In this document: piece by piece, positions 22,522-33,765 of the stretch
How positions within the stretch are numbered: the stretch's first letter is position 1
How the letters are laid out: every line of letters begins with the position of its first letter
From: Salvia splendens
Taxonomy: Eukaryota; Streptophyta; Magnoliopsida; Lamiales; Lamiaceae
DNA length: 64,000 bases
Direction of reading: 5' to 3'
NCBI RefSeq assembly: GCF_004379255.2
Contig: NC_056049.1
Span: 15,732,063-15,796,062 of the forward strand
The notes under the pieces: model-generated
What the model was told of the DNA's origin: nothing
Databases searched by the model: none
What the model saw: the letters and a program-made list of their open reading frames with translations, nothing else
Translations under genes and position numbers: made by a program

Positions 22522-25138
22522 TTATGTTTCCTCTTGCACATTTGGTTCAGTATACTGGCCTTCATGGCCCCTGGCTCCGGTTGCTCCTTCCTGTTTTCCC
22601 TTGGTTACTTCCCTCAGTATTTCCTCCATCACGGACGCTATCCTGGTCAACTCTGATCGCATCTGTCGGTTTTCCTCTCCCATCTCTGCCACTGTATTCT
22701 CCAAAGTTGCCTGCCTCTGAGCTTGCATTCTCTGTCCCGCAGAAGCTCTACCAGCTAGTATAGCCTCTTGTCCCATTGCGTAGAAATGCGGGACACCTTC
22801 CCTCATGTACACGGCATTTGTGCGGACGAAGAATGGTATGTCAAACAACCCAGGGGGGCTTACCATAGTCAGATATGGGATAAGTCCTCAGCCTTTGTGA
22901 CAAGGATGTTGTTCCCGACAAATACTCCCAGAATATTGCATAGGGTGAGATTTCAGGCAGGATGGGTGGCGATCCAATGGCATTGGTACACAGTCCAGAA
23001 ACCTAGATGCAATCTCCGTCCATGCTTTGCACACCAAAGCAGATATAACTCCGTCATTGAGGTACGGACGACTGAGTTTGACTGGCCCAACAAGTTGCAA
23101 TCTAGATGGAGTTGCACTAGACGTAAAATGGGGTCATTGAAATGGATTGAGCGAGAGATGGTTGAAACAAAATCCCCAGCACCTGGATGAGTTAACTCTT
23201 CCCAAGCATCCTGTGGGTCAAAATCGACATGTCTACGGGATTCCCCGTTCCCGACTTCTCCAATCTGGCCCTATGGCCTCCTCAAGACTGCACATCCCCA
23301 GCCAAACCGTCCACTCAATCAGACTCATACTTATGTCTCCTCCAAACAACCTAAAACTTATAGAAACCACATCCAAATTCGTAGTCACCCTAAACCGAAA
23401 TGTGGTAAAGAATTCCTTTACGAGCCTAACACAGATATTTGGGTTTCCATTCGGCAACAACCATTCAAATCCTAATGCCTGCAAATAGGCTAGAAACTGC
23501 TCTCGGACACCCAACTCATTCAAAGAGGGATAATGCATTACCTTTCCGCATTTTACGTCCTTATTCCCATCATCCATGTTGTCGAAAACATCCAGCAGCT
23601 TCTTTGATTCAAAAAGCTTCATCTCCCCCGCTATCTAGTCAGTGAAGTCCACTGTCCACCTCCGGTCCTTAATCTCTCTACCGGTGGGTGGACTAACTCC
23701 CGATGATCATCCAGAAGCTGTTGTTCGGCATACTCCTCATCCTCCAAAGAAACATCGCTTTCGGAGGCTGATTCGGCACTGGCCGTATACTCGCTGTCGC
23801 TCAACTCCCTTCGGCTCGGCGGAGTTCTCTGAGCAGCTTCCCTGATGACTATTCCAGTATTTACTACTCGAGTCTTCTTGGTGACCAATTTCTTCTGAAT
23901 TGGGGCCTTCCCCTTCCTCTTTCTTGCTTGTTGATATCTGCCTTCCTCCTCCGCTTGACTTAAGGACTCATCCTGGGCAGTAGGACTTGACTCAGCTTCT
24001 TTGCCTTGGCCACCTCGTGCCTGAGGGGCTTCATCGATTTCCATATCAGCGTCCTCTAGGTCAGTAGCAGGTAGAAGCTCCTCCCCAGGTTTTGTGGGAG
24101 TGGGTCGTTCCCCTTCACTTTCAATTTCTACCGGAGTTTCCGCTGTGTTTGCCTCGGCTTTACTAGCTGCCCATTTTCCCAGGCATCTCTGTGACACCCT
24201 TGTTGGTTTAGGCCAGTGTGCCTTTGGATCGCCTTTCAAAATCAACTGCCTCTTCACGGCCTTTGGTTTTACTACTGGAGGCGCTACTGGGACGGTTACT
24301 TCAATTTCCGGCTCTGCTTCCTTTGCTTTCATTTCATGTTCTTCAATAGATGTATCACCCCTCTCTGCTTCTGGCTGGGGTGATTCCGACATTATCTCTT
24401 CTTCCCTAGCTTGGCTTTCGTCTGCTCGGTCTCCAGGCTGGTAGGCTGGGCCTTATGGTACACGTACTACCCTTGTCTCTTCACTCTCTCCTACTGCCCC
24501 CAATGCGAGGTCTAGACCCTCAGCCATCGAGGCCGTGCCTTCTTCTCTTTGGTCCACCCTGTTCACAATCGAATCGAACACCTCGTCAGTCATGAGGTTC
24601 CGCTTCTGGGCTGATTCGTTCAAATCTATCTCCCCTCTAGCCACTTCGTGATGGACGGTTTCTGCGACCGGCGTCTCCTCACCTGCACTTCTTTCCTCTT
24701 GGCCTTGCTTCTCCTTCCTCAGCCTTTCCTTCCTTTCTTCTTGATCAGAATCGTAATAGGCCGCAATAGGGTTAACATCCATGGGCTCTGTCTCTTGGTG
24801 GCTCGGAGAGGGTTCCGAGGGTTCTGACGGTGCGGCTTCAGTGGGAGATTCCTCTTCTTGTGGAGTCGTTGGGGAAGTCGGCATGGTAGATGGAGGTTGT
24901 GCCGTGGGCTGCGCGCTTGTCTCTGATGCGGTTACTGTCGGGCTTGCTACGGTCACGCTCCCCTGTCCTCTGATTCGGCTGAAATTTGCCAACTCCGCCG
25001 CCCAATTTCTGGTCGGATCTTGCAGCCTAAGCGGTGGTTGGGTGGACGGTGGTTCTTCTCGCGACTATTGTGTTTCTGGGACCTCTTCCCGGCGGTTTGA
25101 AGGGTGTTTGATTTTGTTGCGAATGTTTTCCTTCCCAT
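22522..25138 (-). pseudogene. E1 extra ORF downstream of pol (envelope-position), broken
   Basis: The start at 25138 (MGRKTFATKSNT) leads into a low-complexity Thr/Ser/Pro/Glu-rich region (24992-24453). A basic-acidic region follows, with VKRQLILKGD and SQRCLGKW (24392-23631). The conserved core is 23622-23233: LQALGFEWLLPNGNPNICV, EFFTTFRFRVTTN, SFRLFGGD and IEWTVWLGMCSLEEAIGP. The C-terminal segment, 22866-22522, has a probable coiled coil (RQATLENTVAEMGEENRQMR). Breaks are a frameshift near 24990, a TAA near 24450, a stop and frameshift near 23630 and a TAG near 23232. The core resembles the uncharacterised ORF of Athila-type elements. I saw no fusion peptide or transmembrane helix, so 'envelope' here means only its map position. 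Confidence 0.75.
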
Positions 25139-25760
25139 GGTTGAAAACGGTGATTGGGTGGTGGAAACTTAGGTTCGATTTCTGGTGGAGATGGAAAGGA
25201 AATTTGGAAGAGAGAAAATGGAAATGAGGGTTTGTGAGGGAGAATGGGAGACGGTATGGTTATTTGGGAGAGAGAGTGCAGTTGTAGGTCACTTCAATCG
25301 GCATTTGGCGGTTCCAGGTCGCCCTTATCACGTTTCGGAGACGGTTGAGCGGGCTGCCTTCTGATTGGACAATGCCTGTCCTTTCGCTGCCTCACCTGCA
25401 AAGCTGCAAAAGCCATAATTCAAATTTCCCCCTATTCTTACCTAATACGGAAAATAGATAAAATAAACACTTAAATAAAATTGGAGTTGCACCAGATAAG
25501 TAATCTCGTGGTCAATGCATACTCCAAAATAATTAAGGCCCGAAAATATTTTTTTTAGATTTTTAGAAATTATATTACATGAGAAAATTAACTACGTATT
25601 TAGAATATTTACATATCTCTTAGGCAATTTGGAACTCTACTTGGCCAGTATATGGAGACTTTCAAAAGAATTGGCCTAGTGGAATTCCAAATTCTTATCC
25701 TACAAGTCAGTATGCGGCCAAAGTACGTGGTTGTAGTGGAATCTCATCCACTACACCCAC
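25139..25760 (-). other. E1 spacer between pol and env-position ORF
   Basis: Non-coding and AT-rich toward pol. It aligns with 17206-17875 of E2. No gene was seen in it. Confidence 0.65.
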
Positions 25761-27122
25761 CTCACTATTCTCCCTAAATATTTTCAGCCTATGTCCGTTT
25801 CCCAGGCATGAGCTTCAGTCTCTACTGGAAGAGTAGTACTTTCTGCCCAACATGGAGATCCTTGGTCCTCAGATTCCTGTCGTGCCACAATTTGGTTCGC
25901 TCCTTGTACCACATGGCTGAGTCGAATGATTCAAATCTGAGTTCCTCCAACTCCTGCAACTGCAGCTTCCTTTCCTCTTCACAGGCTGGAACATCCACAT
26001 TTACTTGTTGTACTGCCCAGTATGCTCGGTGCTCAATCCCAACGGGTAAGTGGCACATCTTTCCAAAAACAATCCGGTACGGGGACATTCCTATGGGGGT
26101 CTTGTAGGCTGTATGATAGGCCCATAGAGCATCCTCTAACCTTGCACTCCAGTCCTCTCTCGAAGGGTTGACAGTCTTCTCCAAAATCTTCTTTATCTCG
26201 CGGTTAAAAATCTCCGCTTGACCGTTTGCTTGTGGATGGTAGGGGCTTGATAGTCTGTGGTGCACACCGTATTTATTCATTAAGGCTTCAATTGTGCGAT
26301 TACAGAAGTGTGTACCTTGGTCCAATATGATCGCCCTTGGCACTCCGAACCGGCTGAAATATGACTCTTCAGAAACATGGCCACCTCCCTTGCTTCACAC
26401 GTGCTTGTGGCCTTGGCTTCTACCCACTTGGAGACGTAATCCACTGCAACTAGGATATACAAATTGCCATAGGACGAAGGAAAAGGACCCATGAAGTCCA
26501 TTCCCCATATGTCGAATAACTCACAGACAATTACCGGAACTTGGGGCATCTAATCTTTTGCAGATATCCCACCGGTCAGTTGACAGCGCTCACAACTTCT
26601 GCAGAACTCGTACGCATCCTTGTTGAGCGTTGGCCAATAAAAGCCGCTATCCAGAATCTTCCTTGCCGTCTTCTTAGGACCGAAGTGTCCTCCACATGCC
26701 AAGGAGTGGCAATGTGTCAATACGTCCCTTTGCTCCCAGTCAGGAACGCATCTCCTTATCACTTGATCGGATCCTACTCTCCACAGATAGGGGTCGTCCC
26801 AAAAGTAGTATTTTGCTTCACTCTTGATCTTCATTCTTTGGGCCTTGGTAATACTCGGTACTTCTGGCAGCTCTCCAGTCACTAGGTAGTTGGCTAGGTC
26901 TGCATACCATGGTTCTTTCCCTACCTTTTCTTTTCCTTTTGCTGTATCGTACTGGCCAGTAAGCTTCATCACTTCTTCCCAGTCAATTTTCCTGACCTCA
27001 AAAATTACCTCACATAAATGCTCCTCTGGAAACTTGTCGTGCACCTCTTCGATGTTTCCATCTTGCACTATTCTACTCAAATGGTCCGCCACCTTGTTCT
27101 CGACTCCTTTCTTATCTTCCAC
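25761..27122 (-). pseudogene. E1 integrase
   Basis: The N-terminal zinc region (27122-26550) has ACGGHFGPKKTARKILDSGF followed by FCRSCERC. The core (26549-26280 and 26343-25822) has [33 protein letters not shown] and a catalytic Glu in [11 protein letters not shown], so the D,D,E residues are all present. The C-terminal part runs to [14 protein letters not shown] at 25822. Breaks are a stop after ISAKD near 26550, a frameshift near 26340 in GVPRAI, and loss of about 35 residues before GHRLKIF compared with E6. The start of the zinc region continues straight from RNase H, so this is the end of a polyprotein and not a separate gene. Confidence 0.88.
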
Positions 27123-27750
27123 CTCCCAATCAAATTATTGTAACAAGAGTACCCATCGGATCAAACGGGGTTTGGATTCTTTCTTGACAATCAGATACTT
27201 AATCGCTGCATGGTCAGTATATACAATGACCTTGGATCCCAACAAGTATGGCCGGAATTTCTCGAAGGAATACACCACTGCCAGGATCTCCTTTTCAGTG
27301 GTATCGTAATTCCGCTGGGCTTGATTCAGAGTCTTAGATGCACAAAAAATTACGTACCTCTTCCCATCGATCTTCTGACCCAGTACGGCTCCCACTGCAT
27401 AGTCACTGGCGTCACACATTACTTCGAAAGGATAGTCCCAGTCAGGAGCCCGTTTGATAGGTGCGGATATCAGCTTTTCCTTGAGAAGGTTGAAAGCAGC
27501 CTTGCATTGCTCATCAAAAACGAACTTCGCTTCATTCTGAAGAAGTCGGGTAAGGGGTTAGGTGATCTTGGAGAAATCCTTGATAAATCTTAGATAAAAT
27601 CCGGCGTGCCCCAGAAAACCCCTTATCCCCTTCTGACCAGTAGGGAACGACAATTTGGATATAACATCCACCTTGACTCGATCCACCTGGATTCCTCTCT
27701 CTGAGACCACCTGTCCTAGAACAATCCCCTCGGTGACCATAAAATGACAC
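27123..27750 (-). pseudogene. E1 RT tail and RNase H
   Basis: 27740-27558 gives the RT connection (GIVLGQVVSERGIQVDRVKV, FLGHAGFYLRFIKDF). 27419-27135 gives RNase H ([35 protein letters not shown]). The Asp of CDAS, the Glu of TTEKE and the Asp of YTDHA are present. Stops fall after DFSKIT and at the LLQ codon near 27135, where a GAA to TAA change is likely before FDWEVED. Confidence 0.88.
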
Positions 27751-28998
27751 TTCTCAAAATTTTAAACCAGACTTTTTGCTTGACACCGCTCTAGAACTAT
27801 GTCCAAATGATGAAGGCATGAGTCGAAAGAGTCTCCGTAGACTGTGAAGTCATCCATGAATATCTCTATACAGTCCTCAATCAAATCGGAGAATATGCTC
27901 ATCATACATCGTTGAAACGTACCTGGAGTGTTGCATAGGCCGAAAGGCATGCGTCTGTATGCATAGGTTCCGAATAGGCAAGTGAAGGTGGTCTTGTCCT
28001 GGTCCTCAGGATCCACGTAAATTTAGAAATATCCGTTGTACCCATCTAGAAAACAAAAGTACTTATTTCTAGCTAGTCGCTCCAACATTTGGTCGATGGA
28101 AGGTAAAGGGAAATGGTCTTTTCTGGTTGCGTTGTTTAACTTGCGGTAGTCTATGCACATTTGCCAACCTGTGACTAGCCTCGTTGGTGTCAGCTCATTC
28201 CTCTCATTTTGAACGACTTGGATCCCTGACTTCTTTGGGACCATGTGAATGGGGCTGACCCACTCACTGTCTGGCACTGAATAGATAATCCCTAGCGACA
28301 ACAACTTCAGGATTTCCTCCAATATTTCCTCCCGCATATTAGGGTTTACTTTCCTCTGCGCGTCTCGGTGTGCCTTTGCTCCTTCCTCCAGCCTAATGTG
28401 GTGCATGCAGATGTCGGGGCTTATTCCTACTAAATCTGTAAGACTCCATCCAATTGCTCTCTTGTTCTTGCTCAGCACAGTCAGTAGCCTAACCTCTTGT
28501 TCCTTTGTAAGGTTGCTGCTGATGATCACTGGATATGAGTTCTCCTTTCCGAGGAAGGCATACTTCAGATTCGATGGCAGTTTCTTCAGCTCAACTTGGG
28601 GTGGAAGTGTGTCTTCGGGTAGAGGGTTTCTTTCAGTTTCACCTTCTTTTTCTAATTCTCCCCCTAAGGATTCCTCTATACTGGCCGGTAGCTGAGCCCC
28701 TGCGGTTCCTATAAACTCCGATTTCTGGCAAAATTCCTTGATCGCTCCTTCTATTTCTTCATCAGACAACCCTTGGCTACTGATCAGATCACACCATGCA
28801 GCAGCTTATACGTCAACCTGCTCATACACATCTAAAGCTTGGAGTTTCTCCTGCAATAATTCGGTCTCAAGAAAATCTTGGACTAGGAGGTCAATCTCAT
28901 CAACATAACATAAGTTTTCAGAGTCGATAGACTTCTTCATGGCCTCATTGATATCAAAAGTAAATTTCTCCCCATGAAAATCAAGGCATATTGTCCCC
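27751..28998 (-). pseudogene. E1 reverse transcriptase
   Basis: RT runs from the linker (28769) through MCIDYRKLNNATRKDHFPLP, KTTFTCLFGTYAYRRMPFG and the active site IFMDDFTVYGD (28016-27762). FMDD in place of the common FADD or YIDD is usual in the Athila group. A TAA interrupts GYF-IYVDPEDQ near 28022, probably a CAA codon changed by C to T, and another stop follows CQAKSLV near 27760. 28770-28998 is the frameshifted stretch joining protease to RT. Confidence 0.9.
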
Positions 28999-29322
28999 TC
29001 AGCCCATGTCTACTATTGTTTTGGCTGTTCTCAAAAATGGTCTCCCCAACAAGATACCACTAGATTCCCTAGCCTCAGACTCACTCATTTTGATCACATA
29101 AAAGTCAGCGAGATAGGTAAAATCTTGCACTCTAACCACATAAAAGTCAGCGAGACTTATGCATGACTTATCAGCCAGTTGGATCAACACCCTAGTACTT
29201 GTCAACTTCACTCCTTTCAACCGGTTATAGATTGACAATGGCATGACATTTATTGATGCTCCCAGATCACACATTGCATGCCCAACCTTTACATCTCCTA
29301 TAATTATAGATAGAGTGAACAT
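28999..29322 (-). pseudogene. E1 aspartic protease
   Basis: The motif HAMCDLGASINVMPLSIYNR contains the D-L-G-A-S active site typical of Athila-group proteases, which cut the Gag-Pol precursor. LIQLADKSCIS and PFLRTAKTIVDMG follow. A short stretch around YVVRVQDFTYLADFYVIKM looks locally rearranged compared with the E2 copy (37431-36775), which has the longer ILVKVHDF-type segment. A stop at 29338 separates it from the Gag linker. Confidence 0.88.
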
Positions 29323-29337
29323 ACCTGGATCGGCCCT

Positions 29338-31431
29338 CTAGGGCGGTAGCTTCTCCTGCACTATTGCTGACGCTATCCCTTCCACCATGATTTTTCCATT
29401 CTCCTGGGCCTTCCCAGCTATGAACTCTTTGATGAGCTTCCCAAGCGGGGGTAACTTCACGGCTTGGAGGAATGGTATGGTGACATCCAGCTTCCCAAAA
29501 ATTGACATGTAGTCCACTTGGTTTTCTCTCTTTCTCTTGGTAACAAAACGGAAAGGAAATGGCCTCTTCCTTTTAGTTCCTTCTGTCGGTACCTCAACAG
29601 CCTTCCCAAAGTCTTTCTCGGGCACATTCTGGGCTGGAGTTTCCTTCGTCAGTTCCTTCTCCTTAGATGAGTCCACCTTGGGCTGCATGCCTCGTGTTTC
29701 ACTGTTCCTCGACGGTTCTTCATCCAATAAAAATGGATCCTGCATCCGAGGCATGGGTTTCTTTAGCTCTTCCAATGAAATGGTATCGCCCATTTTTTTC
29801 ATCCCACTCGGTTCTCCATTGGATTTTTTCGGTTGGGGTCCTTCATAGGTGGTGCCGGAGCTTAGTGTCACCTTACTAACATTCTCTTTTTCGGGTATAT
29901 GGACTGTAGAAGGGAGTTTCCCTGAATTTCCTCTCAAATCACCCACCGAACTGGCCAGTTGGGCCAACTGCTTGTTCATCATATCCATGTTCGCTGGTTA
30001 TACTGGGAACTTTGGTTGGGCTGGAAATTTTGGAAGTTTTGTTGGTTCTGGTTAGGTAGGTGATGGTTATACTGGCCAAGAGGGTTGTACTGGTCATGGT
30101 CATATTGGTTCTGGTTCTGGTTTTGGAACTGGTTTTGGTTTTGCTGATGTTGCGGACCCTGGTTAGGCTGATTCTGGTAATTTTGAAAGTTTCTCTGGTG
30201 GGGTGGTACATAACCAGGGTTTTGGTTCTGGTTTTATGGGTGTTGGTTTTGGGGTTGTTGACTATGGGATTGTTGATTCCTTCCTGACCAGTTGAACTGG
30301 TTGTTTGGATTTTCTGGGCTCCGGTTGAAATTCTGGTTCGGGTGAGAGTGGTATTGGTTCTGACTTGGACCTTGGTTTTGATTTTGGCCCCCATCTCCCC
30401 ATCGAAAGTTCAGATGATCCCTCCATGGTGCATCCCGTTGTCTCCCCTGGATCCAATGCCCACTAGAATTGTAATACCCAGCAGCTTTGACTTGCTCCAT
30501 ATTCACGAAGTTATTAGGCTGATCATAGCTCGGTCCTTGGTTTCCCTATTCTGCACCCTTGTAGTTCCCAGTTAGGGAAGTCGGTGGTGCATTCTTCTCG
30601 ATTGCGCTCAGGAGTGTCTTCTTCAATTAGTCCATCTTCAAATCCATCTCCTGCTACTGGTCAGTAGACAAGGCGCTGGCAATCCTTTCTCTGCTGTAAC
30701 CATCTCTTGAATCGTCGTACTCCTTCTTCGTGCTCAAAAGTTTCCCTAGGACCCTATTAGCTTCGCTGACCCTCAACTGCGTGAAGCTTCCTCCTGACGA
30801 GGGTATTGCTAGGTCCTTTGTTGCCTTGTTCATTCCCTCATAAAAGGTATGATGTACCTCTATATCCGCCATGCGATGGTTGGGACACGCATCCAAGAGG
30901 CTCATGTACTTCGCCCAATAATCACTCAAGGGCTCATCGTACCCTTGCTTCACACTAGTGATCTCTCTCTTCAGTGCGCTCGTCTTCGATGACGGGAAAA
31001 ATTCTCCTAGGAAAGCTGACTTGAAGTTGGCCCAACTCTCGATGGAATTAGTAGGCAGTCGCATGAACCAGGTGTTTGCCTCCCCTTTCAAAACGAACGG
31101 CAAGGCCTTCAATCTGTAGTCATCCTCGGTTGCCCCTGCTGGCCTCCTCTGCGCCCTACAAATCTTACAAAACTCATGAAGGAACTCGTAAGGGCCTTCA
31201 TAGCTCTTCCCGCAGTACGTAGGCAGAATTGCGATAAGATGGGGCTTCACATCACAGGCAGTCTGCCCCGGGGTGACTACTATAGCTTGCGGTGGTTCTC
31301 CCTCGGTATGCGCTTTCAACATTCCGATCTTTGGATCATCATCTACGTTGGCAGCCATCTCCCTTGGGTTGCCTTCCAACAGTGGTATCTCTTCTGGTAT
31401 TGACCCTTCTATGGTGTATTGCTCCTTCTAC
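29338..31431 (-). pseudogene. E1 gag and gag-protease linker
   Basis: 31379-30654 is the retrotransposon Gag domain: EGPYEFLHEFCKICRAQR, NTWFMRLPTNSIESWANFK, EFFPSSKTSALKREI and MADIEVHHTFYEGMN. 30506-30234 is a Gln/Asn-rich region with GYYNSSGHWIQGRQRDAPWR. 29988-29338 is the linker to protease (MDMMNKQLAQLASSVGDLRG; KLPPLGKLIKEFIAGKAQ). Gag builds the particle. Stops fall near 30653, 30550 and 30234, and at 29338. The frame is open upstream of ATG 31358 to a TAG near 31430, so the true start is uncertain. No CCHC knuckle was found. Confidence 0.88.
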
Positions 31432-31626
31432 TCGAACCTAAGTCAGACAAAACCGTCGACAGGCCGGATCGAGTGGTTATGAGTATAGATCCTCGCTGAA
31501 GTATCATCGGTCTCTAGTGGTCAGGAGCCGAACTACTTCTCATAAACTGAAAAAAAAGAAAGAGAAAAATTATCCACAATATATACGCCAAAGTATCACA
31601 CACAATAACAATAAATAACGCATTCA
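31432..31626 (-). other. E1 5' leader between primer site and gag
   Basis: About 200 bases with no gene. It includes a purine-poor, AT-rich stretch near 31550-31620 on the + strand. Confidence 0.7.
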
Positions 31627-31644
31627 TCCCCGGCAACGGCGCCA
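31627..31644 (-). other. Primer binding site of E1, tRNA-Asp
   Basis: The + strand reads TCCCCGGCAACGGCGCCA, the 3' end of plant tRNA-Asp(GUC) with CCA. On the minus strand this gives TGGCGCCGTTGCCGGGGA, two bases inside the LTR. It is the usual primer for Athila-type elements. It is not a tRNA gene. Confidence 0.95.
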
Positions 31645-31646
31645 TT

Positions 31647-33115
31647 TGAAGAGCAGGTTTCGGTCAGGTGTCGTTAAAGCGAAGGTATATTCTACTGATC
31701 AGTATGGAATCCCTGGCAAAGCCTGAACCTGGTATCAATAAATCCTCAACCCTCTTCTACTGGGTAGTATAGTGAAGGTAGGGGTCGAATCCCACAGAGA
31801 TGGTGACGATTTGGAGTGATTGTGGTGATATTCTGGAAGGGTTGGTTAGCTACCACGCTTGGGTTAAGTTCCTACCTAGACGGGAAATTAAGATGGTACT
31901 CTACTGACTAGGAAGGGTGAAGGGTGGTCGACATGTGGTTGTGTACGTGGAAATTGGTTTATGGGGTGTAACGGAAAAATATGCGGAAAGTACTGGGTTT
32001 CTATGAAAGACTAAACGGAAAATCAGAGAATAAGTGGTAGTTGTGGTGACTGGGCTGACAGATCTGTAAGGTACAAGCTAAAAAGCATAAAGTAACCCAA
32101 AAAGTAAAAGTGGTCCCAAAACTAGGATGTGGACATCATCTTCTCCAAACAACATGATCGAAAATCAAACAACAATCTAGACTCTATGAACTACTTCAGA
32201 TTCAACAAATCACAACTCAAATCCACCGATTTAAACATCAAATCCAAAAATTACACTAGTGAAACTATAAATCATGCTTACTGGTTGACATGCAAGGTAG
32301 CGAAACTCACGTAAACTAGATTTCCACACTTAGCCATTTCAGAACCAAAATCTAAAAGTTATCTAGACTTATAAACTCAAATCTACCAATCGGTAATAAA
32401 AACATGCTTGTAACACTTGAAAATTACTAATGCAGCTGAATCTAAGTTATCTAGGCAGGAGGAAAGGAAATCAAACGCAAGAAAACATCAAAAGCAAATT
32501 CATAGCAATTAAACGTTTGGATCACAACCAAAATACTTCAAGTCAGAAAATAGAGAAAATTTCACAGACCCAACGTAAGAAAAGCAAGTGAAAATAAACT
32601 ACGAAAGCGATTAAAGATTGTTTGCCACTCCAAGCGATGAAACAGCTAAACTACGATCACACTGGCTGAAATGAGAACAATTGGAACTCCGGCGAACTTC
32701 TGGAACTAAGGTAATCATGGCTGTGGTGAGGAATGAGAATCTGGACTGGGCTGAAGAACTGAACTACCGAGAGTGATGATGGTGTCCCCATCCTCTGTTT
32801 TATCTCTCCAAGTGGCTTCCTTTTATAGGGAGGCTTGCCCTTGATTTTAGGGTAAAACCTCATTGCGAAATGACTTCTCTGCCCTTAATTGCAGTTGACC
32901 AGTCCAAGCTATCCTTCTTCTCCATCTCGAACCTTTATTTGCATGCATCCTGGCCAGTATTGCATCCTCCTGGCGCCCTTTTCGCCTGAAGTATCCGAAG
33001 CTTTGCCTACTGGCTAGAACACTCAACTTGCACACTTAAGCAACTGTTTTGCAGATATAATTCAATTATGCACATCATACTGACCAGTAACCAAGGCCTA
33101 GAATACCACTTATCA
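31647..33115 (-). repeat. E1 5' LTR (right)
   Basis: This LTR is 1469 bases long, from TGAAGAGCAGG to ACTTATCA on the + strand, next to the primer site. U3 is short (about 290 bases to the TATA box) and R-U5 long. Confidence 0.93.
32819..32827 (-). promoter_or_regulatory. TATA box of E1 5' LTR
   Basis: Minus-strand TATAAAAGG lies about 290 bases from the LTR start at 33115 and is identical to the box in the 3' LTR. It is the likely promoter of the genomic transcript. Confidence 0.65.
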
Positions 33116-33120
33116 GTAAG
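33116..33120. repeat. Target site duplication of E1, right copy (GTAAG)
   Basis: It matches 19176-19180 exactly. Confidence 0.95.
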
Positions 33121-33765
33121 CTTCATAATTCTTCCCTGTTGATTCCTCTGGCAGAGAAAACCACTTCATACAGGTGTTCCTCCGGGAATCTGTCCTGCAC
33201 ATCTTCACTGTTCCCTTCTTGCACGATTCTACTTAGATGATCTGTTACCTTGTTCTCAACTCCTCGCTTGTCTTCCACGTCCCAATAAAACTCTCGCAGG
33301 AGAAGACCCATCTGATCAGTCGGAGCTTTGATTCCTTCTTGGCAATCAAATACTTTATAGCCGCATGGTCAGTATAGATGATGACCTTGAACCCCAATAA
33401 ATACTGTCGGAACTTCTCGAACGAATACACCACGGTTAACATTTCTTTCATGGTGGTGTCGTACTTCCGTTGGGCTTGGTTTACGGTTTTCGACAAATAG
33501 AATATCACGTATCTCTTTCCCTCACTCTTCTGACCCAAGACGACTCACATTGCATAGACAATGGCGTCGCACATCACCTCGCAATATTCGTCAAAGACAA
33601 ACTCAACTTCATTCTGGAGGAGTCTGGTAAGAGGTTGGGCGATTTTGGCAAAATCCTTAATGAACATTCGATAAAACCCTCATGCCCCAGAAAACCTCTT
33701 ATCTCATTCTGGTTAGTAGGGAATGACAGCTAGGATATGACTTCGACCTTGGCTTGATCCACTTG
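33116..33765 (-). pseudogene. E2 pol piece: RT tail, RNase H and integrase start
   Basis: 33538-33245 encodes RNase H ([40 protein letters not shown]). 33311-33123 encodes the RNase H-integrase connector ([19 protein letters not shown]), which runs into E1 and resumes at 19175 leftward. 33540-33765 is the RT tail in broken frames; its N-terminal side is lost where the Tekay LTR F1 begins at 33766. RNase H has lost its leading CDAS segment, since 33540-33580 passes directly from RT tail to GQKSEGKR. Confidence 0.85.

Larger units (their letters stand above)
19181..33115 (-). mobile_element. E1: complete Athila-like Ty3/gypsy retrotransposon
   Basis: This 13.9-kb element has two LTRs of about 1.47 kb, an 18-base match to the 3' end of tRNA-Asp as primer site, gag, protease, RT, RNase H, integrase and an extra ORF in the envelope position, all in minus-strand order. 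The 5-bp duplication GTAAG flanks it. It sits inside the integrase gene of E2, an older member of the same group. Every coding part has stops or frameshifts, mostly single-base, so the element is dead but structurally whole. The LTR pair differs by roughly three bases per hundred in the first 300 and less further in. Confidence 0.95.

Noticed and set aside
31627..31644. tRNA-Asp gene fragment
   Set aside because: Only the 3' 18 bases including CCA match, directly beside an LTR. This is a primer binding site, and CCA is not encoded in plant tRNA genes.
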